A stretch of 64,000 nt of DNA from Microbulbifer agarilyticus (lineage in GTDB: Bacteria; Pseudomonadota; Gammaproteobacteria; Pseudomonadales; Cellvibrionaceae): assembly GCF_020171345.1 (NCBI RefSeq), contig NZ_JAIUZM010000001.1, positions 558,001-622,000 on the forward strand, read 5' to 3'. This document shows, one piece after another, positions 45,507-54,881 of this stretch. Under the pieces are notes generated by a model. That model was not told where the DNA came from. It worked only from the letters and a program-made list of their open reading frames with translations, and ran no database searches. Within the stretch, counting starts at the first letter, position 1; the number at the start of each line of letters is the position of its first letter. The position numbers and the translations under genes are program-made.

Positions 45507-45965
45507 CTAGGCGGCGCACTGATCGCAGAGACAGGGCAGCTCCAGCGCCGGGCTCAGCAATTGCCAACCCGCGTCAGCGGCGCCTTTGCGCAGGGTTTTT
45601 ACCACCTCGCCCTTAACTGCGATTTCTTTCACCGCACCACAGCCTTCACAAATCAAAAACTGCGGAGTCTCATGCTCGTGGTGGCAGGCGATATGCGAGC
45701 AGGCGACAAATTTGTTGGCGGAGACCAACTTGTGCGCCAGGGCATTCTCCACCAGAAAATCCAGCATCCGGTAGACGGACATCCCCTGGATGGTCTCACC
45801 AGTTTCTTCCCGGTAGAGATCGACGATTTCGTAGGCGGAAAGCGGAGCGGGCGACTTCAGCAATAGCCTCAGGATGCTCTGGCGTTTTTCGGTAAAACGC
45901 ACGCCATTTTCACTACAGCGCTCGCTGGCACGCTGCATGACCTGATCAACCTGAGTCTGCTTCAT
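45507..45965 (-). CDS. zur: Fur-family regulator, probably Zur
   Basis: The 152 residues start at the ATG at 45965, six bases after GGAG. A winged helix (RFTEKRQSILRLLLKSPAPLSAYEI) is followed by a dimer domain with metal sites: CSHIACHHEHETPQFLICEGCG and a C-terminal C-L-C-D-Q-C. The spacing and terminal Cys pair resemble zinc-uptake regulators rather than Fur, but this is a judgement by eye. It is separate from neighbouring genes. Confidence 0.8.
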   Translation of the reverse strand: MKQTQVDQVMQRASERCSENGVRFTEKRQSILRLLLKSPAPLSAYEIVDLYREETGETIQGMSVYRMLDFLVENALAHKLVSANKFVACSHIACHHEHETPQFLICEGCGAVKEIAVKGEVVKTLRKGAADAGWQLLSPALELPCLCDQCAA

Positions 45966-46077
45966 TCGAGGCTCCAATCTGCAAGGCCATCGATTCTAAC
46001 ACCACTGACAAATTGGCTAAAATCCGCCCCGGGTTCGCGGGCGATACAAGACCGCCCATCGAGCCTGAAGCCCTCGG

Positions 46078-47175
46078 TTAGAGATTTTCGCGCTCAATAA
46101 TCCGCTGCCACAACTTGTGGCGCAGGGCGAGTATGCGGGACTTGGTAGCCGCCGGAATCCAGGTGCGCTCGAGTTCCTGCGGACGCGGGTAAACGGCCGG
46201 ATTACCCAGCAAGGTCGGATCAACCAGATCCTGCGCCGCCATATTCGCATTGGCGTACTGGGTTTCGTTACTGATATTAGCAATGACACTGGGCTGCATA
46301 AGGTAGTTGAGGAACTGGTAAGCGGCGTCAACATCCCGCGCATCGGACGGCATGGCAACCACATCGATCCACAGCGGGAAGCCCTCTTTCGGCATCACAT
46401 AGCGGATATCAAAGTTCTTGCCCGCCTCTTCAGCCATCTGCTGGGCGACGAGAACATCACCGCTCCAGGCGTGGGCAATGCAACGCTTGCCACTGGCCAG
46501 GTCTTCCACGTATTCACCGGAGTCGAAGTCGGTAATATGCAAGCGTACCTTGGATAGCAAGTTGGCCACCATGTACTGGTGGGCAATGCTCATGGAGTTG
46601 GGGTCTTTCTCCAGATATTTGAGCGCAACGTCAAAGATTTCTTCCGGCGAGCGCATCAGCGTCGCGTTGCAGTGGTCGAGCTTACCCAGGTTTTCTGGGT
46701 CAAACAGCAGGCCCCAGCTGTCTTCCGGCAGGGTGCCACCAAAGGCCTTCTCTACTGCCTGCACGTTATAGCCGATGCCCACGGTGCCCCACAGGTAAGG
46801 CATCGCGTAATCATTACCCGGGTCAAACAGAGCCAGGCGCTGCATGAACTTGGGGTCGTTTTGGGACCAATTGTCGATACGGTCGCGGTCTAGTTTCTGC
46901 AGCTGGCCGGAGGCAATATATTTGGGGAGGTTATCCGAACCCGGAACGATCACATCAAAGCGGCGGCCTTGGTTTAGCCAAACCTCTTCGAGCTCTTCGA
47001 TATCGTCGAATTCAAAATAATGCACCTTGATGCCGGTAGCGGCCTCAAAATCGGCAATGGTGTCTTCGGCGATCGATTCCGACCAGTTGGCAAAGTGCAA
47101 CTCGCGCGCCTGGGCAGCCAGGCTGAAGGCAAAAACGGCGGTCAGGGTGACCAACAAATTGGATACTGGACGCAT
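46078..47175 (-). CDS. Periplasmic polyamine-binding protein (PotF/SpuE-like)
   Basis: The 365-residue protein has a signal peptide ending at AAQA (about residue 23). Features of the spermidine/putrescine-binding family include ELHFANWSESIAEDTI, DVIVPGSDNLPKYI, MPYLWGTVGIGYN and W-S-G-D-V. No permease or ATPase gene (potGHI) is adjacent, so it must share a transporter encoded elsewhere or act as a sensor protein. It is monocistronic by spacing. Confidence 0.87.
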   Translation of the reverse strand: MRPVSNLLVTLTAVFAFSLAAQARELHFANWSESIAEDTIADFEAATGIKVHYFEFDDIEELEEVWLNQGRRFDVIVPGSDNLPKYIASGQLQKLDRDRIDNWSQNDPKFMQRLALFDPGNDYAMPYLWGTVGIGYNVQAVEKAFGGTLPEDSWGLLFDPENLGKLDHCNATLMRSPEEIFDVALKYLEKDPNSMSIAHQYMVANLLSKVRLHITDFDSGEYVEDLASGKRCIAHAWSGDVLVAQQMAEEAGKNFDIRYVMPKEGFPLWIDVVAMPSDARDVDAAYQFLNYLMQPSVIANISNETQYANANMAAQDLVDPTLLGNPAVYPRPQELERTWIPAATKSRILALRHKLWQRIIERENL

Positions 47176-47529
47176 GCTTTACTCTCGCTCCGCAGCCCTG
47201 CTGCGCGGTGGCTTCAGTGCTTCGCCGCGGCACTCCCGCCACATGTGCAAAGCCTCGAATCCTGAAACCGCTCGGACCCGAAAGTACCGGTCGCTTGCGC
47301 AGACCGTTAATCAGCAACACTTCCCTGATGCCGCCAAAACACTCAGCAAATACTGCGCCGAAGGGCGCAAACATACAGACCCGAAGTTCACTTCGGTTTT
47401 AGAGGGCGCGTATTAAAACAGAATCCGCAGTCTGTTTTACAGTCCGTCGAGATAATTTTTTAACTTAATTGCCAAACAAAGAAAAAAGACCCCTTAAAAG
47501 GAGCCTTTTTGATACGAAATTGCTAGATC
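47176..47529. other. Intergenic region with three successive hairpins
   Basis: Between potF-like and glyA. Hairpins are TGCGCC-GAA-GGGCGCA (47353-47367), CCGAAG-TTCA-CTTCGG followed by TTTT (47381-47400, a plus-strand terminator), and AAAACAGA/TCTGTTTT (47415-47438). No plus-strand gene precedes the terminator. The potF promoter should lie here. Confidence 0.45.
47485..47513 (-). terminator. Rho-independent terminator of glyA
   Basis: On the minus strand GGCTCC pairs with GGGGTC (with G-U pairs) across TTTTAA and is followed by TTTTTT, shortly after the glyA stop. Confidence 0.75.
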
Positions 47530-48795
47530 TCAGCCTTTGTAAACTGGGAACTTCGCGCAAATATTGAGCACTTTCGCCTTCACATCGGCGATGGTTGCGG
47601 CCGCATCGCCCTTCTCCAGCGCGTCCAGCACATCACAGATCCAGTTGGTGAGCTGCTTGGTCTCTTCCACACCGAAACCGCGCGTGGTAATGGCCGGGGT
47701 GCCGACTCGCAGACCGCTGGTGATGAACGGGGAGCGCGGGTCGTTCGGTACCGCGTTCTTGTTTACAGTGATGTTGGCGTTGCCCAGGGCCTCGTCCGCA
47801 TCCTTACCGGTGTACTCCTTGCCGATCAGGTCCACCAGCATCAGGTGGTCGTCGGTACCGCCGGAAACGATGTTGATACCGCGGTCGAGGAAGGTCTCTG
47901 CCATCGCGCGCGCATTTTCAACAACCTTCTGCTGGTAATCCTTGTACTCGGGGCTCATGGCTTCCTTGAAGGAAACCGCTTTGGCCGCGATCACGTGCAT
48001 CAGCGGGCCGCCCTGGCCGCCCGGGAATACCGCGCTGTTCAGCTTCTTCTCGATCTCTTCATTGGCCTTGGCAATGATGATGCCGCCACGCGGACCGCGC
48101 AGGGTTTTGTGGGTGGTGGAGGTCACCACGTCTGCGTGGGGAACCGGAGACGGGTATACGCCCGCGGCGACCAGACCGGCTACGTGCGCCATGTCGACCA
48201 TCAGGTAGGCGCCTACCTTGTCGGCGATTTCGCGGAAACGCGCCCAGTCCATGATGCGGCTGTAAGCGGAGAAGCCGGCAACGACCATCTTCGGCTTGTG
48301 TTCCAGCGCCAGGCGCTCAACTTCGTCGTAATCCACTTCACCGGTTTCGGCGTTCAGGCCGTACTGCACCGCGTTGTAGATCTTGCCGGAGAAGTTCACT
48401 TTGGCGCCGTGGGTCAGGTGGCCACCGTGGGCCAGGCTCATACCCAGTACGGTGTCACCCGGGGCGCACAGTGCCTGGTATACCGCGGCGTTCGCCTGGG
48501 AGCCGGAGTGCGGCTGCACGTTGGCGTAGTCGGCACCGAACAGCTCTTTGGCGCGCTCGATGGCCAGGGCTTCTACCTTGTCGACGTACTCACAGCCACC
48601 GTAGTAGCGCTTGCCGGGATAACCTTCGGCGTACTTGTTGGTCAACTTGGTACCCTGAGCTTCCATCACCTGCGGGCTGGTGTAGTTCTCCGAGGCGATC
48701 AGCTCGATGTGCTCTTCCTGGCGGCGGTCTTCGTCCTGGATGGCAGACCACACATCCGGGTCGTATGAAGAAAGGGTGACGGATTTATCAAACAT
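47530..48795 (-). CDS. glyA: Serine hydroxymethyltransferase
   Basis: This 421-residue PLP enzyme interconverts serine and glycine and charges tetrahydrofolate with one-carbon units. Motifs include [44 protein letters not shown], and the PLP lysine in [14 protein letters not shown]. The ATG at 48795 follows GAGGGA; the longer frame upstream is not conserved in the family. A possible TACAAT -10 box is at 48900-48895. Confidence 0.97.
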   Translation of the reverse strand: MFDKSVTLSSYDPDVWSAIQDEDRRQEEHIELIASENYTSPQVMEAQGTKLTNKYAEGYPGKRYYGGCEYVDKVEALAIERAKELFGADYANVQPHSGSQANAAVYQALCAPGDTVLGMSLAHGGHLTHGAKVNFSGKIYNAVQYGLNAETGEVDYDEVERLALEHKPKMVVAGFSAYSRIMDWARFREIADKVGAYLMVDMAHVAGLVAAGVYPSPVPHADVVTSTTHKTLRGPRGGIIIAKANEEIEKKLNSAVFPGGQGGPLMHVIAAKAVSFKEAMSPEYKDYQQKVVENARAMAETFLDRGINIVSGGTDDHLMLVDLIGKEYTGKDADEALGNANITVNKNAVPNDPRSPFITSGLRVGTPAITTRGFGVEETKQLTNWICDVLDALEKGDAAATIADVKAKVLNICAKFPVYKG

Positions 48796-49048
48796 GGTAT
48801 TCCCTCGGATGATAAGGCGCGAATCGCGCAAGCATAATCTCGACAAGGGCAAATACCGACCCGTTTTGACCGGCCCGCCCCCAGAAAGCGGCGCATTGTA
48901 CACCAAGGGAGGCGCTGCAGCGCAAAGGGTGCACATGAAACAATTTCAATTCGGGCTGTAAATTCGCTCAAGTGGGTGTTTGCCCCCCCGCCGCCTGGTA
49001 GACAGCTACTGAAAGCAGCGAGGCAAGTCGCAGGCACCAAAAACGCAA

Positions 49049-49070
49049 AACGCGGCCCGAAGACCGCGTT
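49049..49070 (-). terminator. Terminator after the small outer-membrane protein
   Basis: AACGCGG and CCGCGTT form a 7-bp stem around CCCGAAGA. On the minus strand it is followed by TTGCGTTTTT, about 70 bp past the stop codon. Confidence 0.75.
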
Positions 49071-49136
49071 CCGAAATACCGCAGGTCAGATACCCAAAAC
49101 CTGCAGCTGCCAGCTGGCAAAAACTCAGCTTCCGCC

Positions 49137-49637
49137 TTAGAAACGAAACACCAAGGAGCCGGACCAGAAATCCACGTCTTCCTCAACCACGGTGTATTCG
49201 GCCTCGAAATTCACGGCCTCGGATAAAGACAAACCAAGACCCAGGCCCGCGGACAGGCCAGACTCGCTACCATTAGCATCATCACCAAAGTCGACACTTT
49301 CGTTCAAATAGCCCAAACGCCCCTTGAAATAGATGTCGCCCTGACTGCGGTAGGTTGCGTACGCACCAAAAGTCGAAATGCTGTAGTCAGCCTCTATGTC
49401 CACCCAGGAATTGCGTAAGCGAAACTCACCATCCACCACTGACGTAGTGTATTCACCTTCCACACCAAAGCCGTTTGCCCAATTGTATCCGGCGCGAAAA
49501 CCCGCATTGAACGGGCTATCGCCACTGATATCTGCATCCATCAGGCCGGCAACGCCACCAAAGTAACCACCTTCTGTAGCCTGAGCACCCATTGCGCATC
49601 CCAACAGGGCCAACGCAGCCAAAACTTGCTTCATCAT
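49137..49637 (-). CDS. Small outer-membrane beta-barrel protein
   Basis: The 166-residue protein has a signal peptide (VLAALALLGCAMGAQA, about 21 residues) and alternating amphipathic beta strands with aromatic girdles (GYFGGVAGL, FRAGYNWANGFGVEGEYT), ending LVFRF with the C-terminal F required for barrel assembly. It fits the eight-stranded OmpA/OmpW-like porin family. Function is not specified. It has its own terminator. Confidence 0.82.
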   Translation of the reverse strand: MMKQVLAALALLGCAMGAQATEGGYFGGVAGLMDADISGDSPFNAGFRAGYNWANGFGVEGEYTTSVVDGEFRLRNSWVDIEADYSISTFGAYATYRSQGDIYFKGRLGYLNESVDFGDDANGSESGLSAGLGLGLSLSEAVNFEAEYTVVEEDVDFWSGSLVFRF

Positions 49638-49723
49638 TCAATCCTTCAAATGCTTATGATTTTTGGAGCGCGAATTCTACTGCATGAATTTTGGCGCCAA
49701 CAGCCCCGCGCAATTACACGCTA

Positions 49724-50506
49724 TTACAGCAGTGCGCTAAACCCGGTCAGGTCCACCAGCTGGCCACGGTAACCGTAAACCTGCTCGATCAAAGCCGGCT
49801 GCAGCAAGTCAGCGGGCGTGCCGTCGGCCTGGATACGGCCTTGTGCCAGCATCACCATGCGATCGGCATAGCGGGCAGCGAGGTTGAGGTCGTGGAGTAC
49901 TGCGATCACCGCGGTCTTGTCATCGGCCACTTCCCGGGCCAGCGCCAGTACATCATGCTGGTGCTTGAGGTCGAGGGCGGAGGTGGGCTCATCCAGCAGC
50001 AGGATCTTTTCGTCGCCGGGGTCAGCGAGGCTGAGCTGCGACAGCACGCGGGCCAACTGCACCCGCTGCTTCTCCCCGCCAGACAGGCTGGGAAACAGGC
50101 GATCGCGCAGATGCCACACGTCGGCACACTGCATATAGTGCTGGATGCGGGTTTCCTGCTCGGCTCGCGACAGACTGCCGGGCCCAAGGCCGAGCTGCAC
50201 GACTTCGCGGCAGGTAAACGCAAAATTCAGATTGGAGTGCTGTGCCAGCAGACCGTAGCGGCGTGCAAGGGCCCTGCGCGCCTTTTGAGAGCGGTACCAG
50301 TCAGCCTGAGGGCGGCCGAGCAGCTGAATATGCCCGGCGTAATCCAGTTCCCCGCTAATTGCGCGTAACAGTGACGTCTTGCCACTGCCATTGGGGCCGA
50401 GCAGCGCAGTCACTTCGCCACAATGGAAGTTCAGGGAGATATGTTCCAGCAGCGGCGATTCCGCGCGCGGGTAGCGAATCGAAAGATCTGAGATTTCTAA
50501 CAACAC
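49724..50506 (-). CDS. hmuV: Haem ABC transporter ATP-binding protein
   Basis: The 260 residues carry Walker A LLGPNGSGKTSLLRA, the ABC signature LSGGEKQRVQLARVL, Walker B ILLLDEPTSALD and the H-loop in AVLHDLNLAA. It energises haem import by the HmuTUV system at the inner membrane. It follows hmuU by 15 bp. Related iron-siderophore ATPases look similar, but the ExbBD/HmuT/haem-receptor context supports haem. Confidence 0.9.
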   Translation of the reverse strand: MLLEISDLSIRYPRAESPLLEHISLNFHCGEVTALLGPNGSGKTSLLRAISGELDYAGHIQLLGRPQADWYRSQKARRALARRYGLLAQHSNLNFAFTCREVVQLGLGPGSLSRAEQETRIQHYMQCADVWHLRDRLFPSLSGGEKQRVQLARVLSQLSLADPGDEKILLLDEPTSALDLKHQHDVLALAREVADDKTAVIAVLHDLNLAARYADRMVMLAQGRIQADGTPADLLQPALIEQVYGYRGQLVDLTGFSALL

Positions 50507-50521
50507 GTTGACTCCTCCCCC

Positions 50522-51607
50522 TTAAACGATCTGGCGGCGCTGCTGCCACAGCAGGAACAGGAAGAAAGGTGCCCCGATAATGGCGGTGAGGATTCCCACC
50601 GGCAATTCCGCCGGCGCAAACACACTGCGTGCAATGGTATCCGCCACGGTCAGTAACAAACCGCCGAGCAGTGCGCTGTAGGGAATCAAAAAGCGGTGGT
50701 CCGGCCCGCGCAGCAGGCGCACGATATGTGGGACCACCAAGCCGACAAACCCGATGATGCCGGATACCGAAACCACAGCACCCACGGCGATGCCATTCAG
50801 CACAATGATCTGGCGCTTCAGGCCATGCACATCCACCCCCAGATGACGGGCCTCAGACTCTCCCAGCAACAGGGCGTTAAGATCGCCGGCGCGCAGCCAG
50901 AGCAGGACGCTACTGGCAATAAAGATACACCCGGTGACCAGCACCGAGGTCCAGCTAGCCCCTGCCAGCGAGCCCAGCTGCCACATGGTCATATCCCGCA
51001 GCGCGGTATCGGTCGCCACGTAGGCGAACATGCCAAGTACGGCTCCGGCCAGGGCAGAAACCGCAATACCGGCGAGCAGCATCATTACCACCGAGCGCCC
51101 GCGGTCACCCAGGACATACACCAGCCAGGTAGCCAGGATTGCACCCGCGCTGGCAAAAACCGGCAACAGGAACCACTGCACCTGTTCAAACAAAGTGCCC
51201 GCCCAAGAGCCGAAAGTATCGAAAGCACCGAGAGTACCGGCGAGCACACTGCCAAATACCAGCACAGTGCCCGCGCCCACCGCGGCGCCCGAGGAAACTC
51301 CGATAATGCCGGGCTCCGCCAGCGGGTTGCGGAACATGCCCTGCAACACCGCACCACACATACCCAGGGTGCCGCCCACAATCAGGCCAAGCAGCAACCT
51401 CGGCAGGCGGATCTCACCGAGAACCAGGGCGTACTGGTCCGGCACATCCAGGTCCAGAGCACCCGGCCAGCTCCAGTGCAGTAATCCTGCTACCACGTCT
51501 TGCCAGGTAATATGCATAGCACCCACCGCCAGAGAGAGGCCACTCCCCAGCAACAGCAGTGCGGTCAGCACTGGCAGCAGGCTTTTATCACTCAGGCGAA
51601 ACTCCAC
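50522..51607 (-). CDS. hmuU: Haem ABC transporter permease
   Basis: This 361-residue FecCD/BtuC-type permease has about ten membrane helices. Typical sequences are RLPRLLLGLIVGGTLGMCGAVLQGMFRNPLAEPGIIG and VVSVSGIIGFVGLVVPHIVRLL (parts cited separately in the family). It forms the inner-membrane channel with HmuV. A 147-bp gap separates it from hmuT. Confidence 0.9.
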   Translation of the reverse strand: MEFRLSDKSLLPVLTALLLLGSGLSLAVGAMHITWQDVVAGLLHWSWPGALDLDVPDQYALVLGEIRLPRLLLGLIVGGTLGMCGAVLQGMFRNPLAEPGIIGVSSGAAVGAGTVLVFGSVLAGTLGAFDTFGSWAGTLFEQVQWFLLPVFASAGAILATWLVYVLGDRGRSVVMMLLAGIAVSALAGAVLGMFAYVATDTALRDMTMWQLGSLAGASWTSVLVTGCIFIASSVLLWLRAGDLNALLLGESEARHLGVDVHGLKRQIIVLNGIAVGAVVSVSGIIGFVGLVVPHIVRLLRGPDHRFLIPYSALLGGLLLTVADTIARSVFAPAELPVGILTAIIGAPFFLFLLWQQRRQIV

Positions 51608-51654
51608 AGGACAGATACCTCAATTCGATCATCTTCGCGCACACGGGCGCTGCC

Positions 51655-51754
51655 CGATGTCCGCCACTATACCTTCTATCAAGCCTTCCATCAGGCCTTA
51701 TCACGGGCCTTATCCCAGGCCTTAGAACAGACTTGCGCTCGCTCCGGAGCAACC
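51655..51754. repeat. Short imperfect direct repeats between hmuT and hmuU
   Basis: Units resembling CATCAGGCCTTAT (ATCAAGCCTTC, ATCAGGCCTTAT, ACGGGCCTTAT, CCAGGCCTTAG) recur four times around 51675-51725 at 14-16 base intervals. No gene is seen. They may be a remnant or a binding array; significance is uncertain. Confidence 0.4.
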
Positions 51755-52636
51755 TTACCGGTCTACGGAAATCTTATCGTTCAGCTTTTTGGCCTCACGC
51801 AGGCTGGCCAGCCCCAGACCGCCCAGTAACGCGTAGCCATCCACCGCGAAAAATGCGGCTCGCTTTCCTGCCGGGGTAAGCTTGAGCAGCGGTTGCCACA
51901 CCAGCAATTCAGCACCATCGCGCAACTGCTCCGCCTGATCATCCGAAAACAGAATCCAGTCCGGGCGCAATTCCACCAGTGCTTCGTCGGACAACTGCTT
52001 GTAACCGTCAAATGTCACGACATTCGTACCGCCGGCCAGCCGAATCAGGCTGTCCGGGCTGGTGCCGGTCCCAGCCGCCTTCAGGCCACGTCCACTCTGC
52101 GCACGCACAAACAGGATGCGCGGTCGTTGTGTTAGCGTCGCGCGCGCACGTGCCAAAGAAGCCAACTGCTCCTCGACACTTTGCGTAACCGCCTCTGCGG
52201 GCTTACCCAGCACCTCGCCCAGTCGCTGAATATTTTCCAGTAGCTGTTCGCCACTCTGCGCCTCAGGCAATTGCACGATTTCCACGCCGGAGTTCTCCAG
52301 CAAGGTCAACGTGTTTGCCGGCCCCATATGATTGCCCCCCACCAGCAATTGCGGATTCTGTGCCAGCAGGCCCTCGGCCGGCAGATGCCGGTAGTAACCA
52401 ACCACCGGCAGCGGGCGAAAATCTGCCGGCAGACGCGTTGAGGAATCCACCGCGATGAGATTGTTACCGCCACCCAATGCAAGCACCAGTTCGGTAATGG
52501 AGTGTCCCGCGCTAATCACTCGCCCCGGTACCGCCAGGGCAACACTGCTGACGAGCATCAGTGCAGAAGCCCCGAACAAACGAGAGAGCGAGCGTTTCCA
52601 TTTCCATCTCCAATTACAAGGTTTCGGAAAATTCAT
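51755..52636 (-). CDS. hmuT: Periplasmic haem-binding protein
   Basis: This 293-residue cluster A-8 type substrate-binding protein starts with a long signal region (basic W-K-W-K-R then LMLVSSVALAVPGR). The domain is read from ISAGHSITELVLALG and VDSSTRLPADFRPLPVVGYYRHL, with the haem/hemin family pattern GNHMGPANTL. It delivers haem to HmuUV. It lies after exbD on the same strand (51 bp). Confidence 0.88.
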   Translation of the reverse strand: MNFPKPCNWRWKWKRSLSRLFGASALMLVSSVALAVPGRVISAGHSITELVLALGGGNNLIAVDSSTRLPADFRPLPVVGYYRHLPAEGLLAQNPQLLVGGNHMGPANTLTLLENSGVEIVQLPEAQSGEQLLENIQRLGEVLGKPAEAVTQSVEEQLASLARARATLTQRPRILFVRAQSGRGLKAAGTGTSPDSLIRLAGGTNVVTFDGYKQLSDEALVELRPDWILFSDDQAEQLRDGAELLVWQPLLKLTPAGKRAAFFAVDGYALLGGLGLASLREAKKLNDKISVDR

Positions 52637-52687
52637 AGTGCAAATCCAGTCGAAAAATTCTTGTTCACCGTTTATCGAGGCCAGTAT

Positions 52688-53125
52688 TTACGGCGCGCTC
52701 GGCGTAAGAGGCTGCAAGGCAATCTCAGCCACTTCCACGCCCTGCTTCTGCAGTAACGCAAACAGATCCAGCATCCGCTGCACCGGAACATTGCGGTCGG
52801 AGGCCAGCGCCACCGGCCGGTCCGGTTCCGCAGCCAACAGGATCATCAACGAGTGTTCGAATTCCGCGTGCGTACGGAACCCCTTGCCGTCAATACCCCA
52901 GAGTTCGGGGCCATCATTGGAGAGAGAAATCGTCAGTGGGTGTGCAGGCATGGCGGCGGCGTGTTCGCTGGCCGGCAAATCCATTGGCAGCGATGCCAGT
53001 CGTGTATTTGCGGTCAGCAGTAAAAACACCAGAACGATAAAAATAATATCCAGCAGCGGCGTCAGGTCCGGTGCCAGATTGGCCATGGAAAACTGCCGCG
53101 AATTTTCCGGGCTGATGCGAATCAC
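52688..53125 (-). CDS. exbD: Biopolymer transport protein ExbD
   Basis: This 145-residue protein has one N-terminal helix containing the essential aspartate (PDLTPLLDIIFIVLVFLLL) and a periplasmic domain. With ExbB it forms the proton channel that drives TonB. It overlaps exbB by 4 bp. Confidence 0.92.
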   Translation of the reverse strand: MIRISPENSRQFSMANLAPDLTPLLDIIFIVLVFLLLTANTRLASLPMDLPASEHAAAMPAHPLTISLSNDGPELWGIDGKGFRTHAEFEHSLMILLAAEPDRPVALASDRNVPVQRMLDLFALLQKQGVEVAEIALQPLTPSAP

Positions 53126-53811
53126 GCGGCCGACTCCGCAATATTCACCACATCGCGCACGCAGGTATCCGGGGTTTTACAACACGGGTCCAGCCCTTCG
53201 AGCCACAGGTTGCCGCGGTTAAACAAATGCTCGAGGTCCGCCACCACCCGGTCGCTCCAGATGGCCAGCAGGTGTGCGCCGGCAATAGCCGGCAGCGCGA
53301 CGATGAGGCCTGCGGCCGTTGTACTAAGAGCCATACCCAGCCCGTCGGCCAGTAGCGCTGGCGTCACCGGTTCGCTGCTGCCGGAAAGGCCGGCAAACAT
53401 TCCGATCAGCCCGAGTACGGTACCGAGCAGCCCCATCAGGGGACTGATAATGCCGATCACCATTAACAGGCGAAGTCCGCTGTGCAAACGGCGGCGCTGG
53501 TCCTGCAGCCAGACTGCGGCGATCTCTTCCCGCTGGTTTTTTTCCACCTTGCGGTGCCGTAACAACAAAACGGTTGCCTGGCTCGCCAGCGCCCGTTCTG
53601 TTTCGCATTCCAGCGCGAGTCGGTCGAGACCACTCTCATCGGAACACTGCAAACGCTTGAAAGAACCACTAATCCCTCGGTGTCCGGTGGTCAACAAAAA
53701 CCACAGGCGCTCCCCAAGAAGCGCCAGAGCCACCGCAGACACCACAAGCAAGGGCCAACGCATAAGGCCGAGCTGAATAAAAAAATCCGATAGGGAGAGG
53801 TGCTCGAACAT
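53122..53811 (-). CDS. exbB: MotA/TolQ/ExbB proton-channel protein
   Basis: The 229 residues have three helices with the family core: LLMVIGIISPLMGLLGTVLGL and ADGLGMALSTTAAGLIVALPA. Together with ExbD it energises TonB in the inner membrane. It follows tonB by 76 bp and overlaps exbD. Confidence 0.92.
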   Translation of the reverse strand: MFEHLSLSDFFIQLGLMRWPLLVVSAVALALLGERLWFLLTTGHRGISGSFKRLQCSDESGLDRLALECETERALASQATVLLLRHRKVEKNQREEIAAVWLQDQRRRLHSGLRLLMVIGIISPLMGLLGTVLGLIGMFAGLSGSSEPVTPALLADGLGMALSTTAAGLIVALPAIAGAHLLAIWSDRVVADLEHLFNRGNLWLEGLDPCCKTPDTCVRDVVNIAESAA

Positions 53812-53887
53812 TTCGATCTCAAAAATTTCCGTGGCCCGATTTATTTACCAGCGTTTTTTCGCAGGTGTTTTTCACAACAGGTTGTTC

Positions 53888-54586
53888 TTAGAGAGCAAAC
53901 CGTATCGGCAGCTGCACACGCGACACGCGCGCGTGCCCCCCCTCCCGATAGGGAAGAAAATTCCACCCGGCAACGGCTTTCAGGGCCGCCTCGTCCAGAC
54001 TGGCCACGCCCGAGGATTTCAGTAAGCGACGCACCACCTGAGCACCAGCCTGATCCAGCTGTACCTCCACCACCACCGTGCCCTGTTGTCGGCGTTTACG
54101 CGCCAGCTCTGGGTAGACCGGGCCACCGGGTGGGCTGGCAAAAGCCGGGCGTTCGACCAACACCGGCTCATCACTCACACTCTGTTGCATGCTTTTCGGG
54201 GCACTCGCCACATCCTGTGCGTTCGTTTCCACTGCAACCTGAGGTTGCGCTACTTTCGACTCGCTCCTTTGCGGCGCCGGTTTGGTAGTGGGCTTTTGCG
54301 GCGTAGGCTTTTTCACTGGCTTGGGCTTGGCAACCGGCTCAGGTTTTACCGGCTTTGGCCTAGGTTCTGGTTTAGTCGCCACCGGTTTCACCGACTTCGG
54401 CTTTAGCGGTACTGGCGCCTCTACCGCCTTCTGTGCAGCCGGGGCAGCCGTCAGTTTGAGCTGGCCAAGCTTTAGTGCCGTGGTTCCTGAGGGCGCCAGA
54501 TGGCCATCAACAGCGGGCGCAGCCCACAGCAGCCATGCATGCAGTGCAAACGAGCAGGACACCATAATCAGCAGGCGGTGTTTCAC
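53888..54586 (-). CDS. tonB: TonB energy-transducing protein
   Basis: The 232 residues comprise an N-terminal signal anchor (LLIMVSCSFALHAWLLWA), a proline-lysine-rich periplasmic spacer at about 55-110 (repeating K-P-x-P-K-P-V), and the TonB C-terminal domain (YPELARKRRQQGTVVVEVQL, GVASLDEAALKAVAGWNFLP). It transmits proton-motive force to outer-membrane receptors. It heads the tonB-exbB-exbD-hmuTUV run and diverges from the haem receptor. Confidence 0.93.
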   Translation of the reverse strand: MKHRLLIMVSCSFALHAWLLWAAPAVDGHLAPSGTTALKLGQLKLTAAPAAQKAVEAPVPLKPKSVKPVATKPEPRPKPVKPEPVAKPKPVKKPTPQKPTTKPAPQRSESKVAQPQVAVETNAQDVASAPKSMQQSVSDEPVLVERPAFASPPGGPVYPELARKRRQQGTVVVEVQLDQAGAQVVRRLLKSSGVASLDEAALKAVAGWNFLPYREGGHARVSRVQLPIRFAL

Positions 54587-54729
54587 TCTTTATCTCCGTC
54601 CTCGAAGCTCGTTGTGCGTCAACTTGATTGTGCCCAGATAAAACGATCCGACTCGGTCCACTACAGGAAAAATAGCGGCGCCCCTGCCTGTCACTGCCGC
54701 GCAGAGTAGCAACTTAAAATCATTTACGC

Positions 54730-54750
54730 AAATACGAATCATTAGTATTT
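54730..54750. promoter_or_regulatory. Fur-box-like palindrome between tonB and the haem receptor
   Basis: AAATAC-GAATCATTA-GTATTT is a 21-bp AT-rich inverted repeat whose centre GAATCATTA matches the GATAATCATTATC half of the Fur consensus. It lies in the divergent promoter region, so iron limitation could induce both sides. The match is imperfect. Confidence 0.65.
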
Positions 54751-54881
54751 ACATTAAGCACACCATCCCCTAGCATGCTCCGCACCCGTACTTACCCAGC
54801 GAATACTTTCTGGGAACGGCGGCTGCGGCACCTTACTCAGTGCCGACTACCAAGGAACGTCATATACAAAGGGGCATGTTC

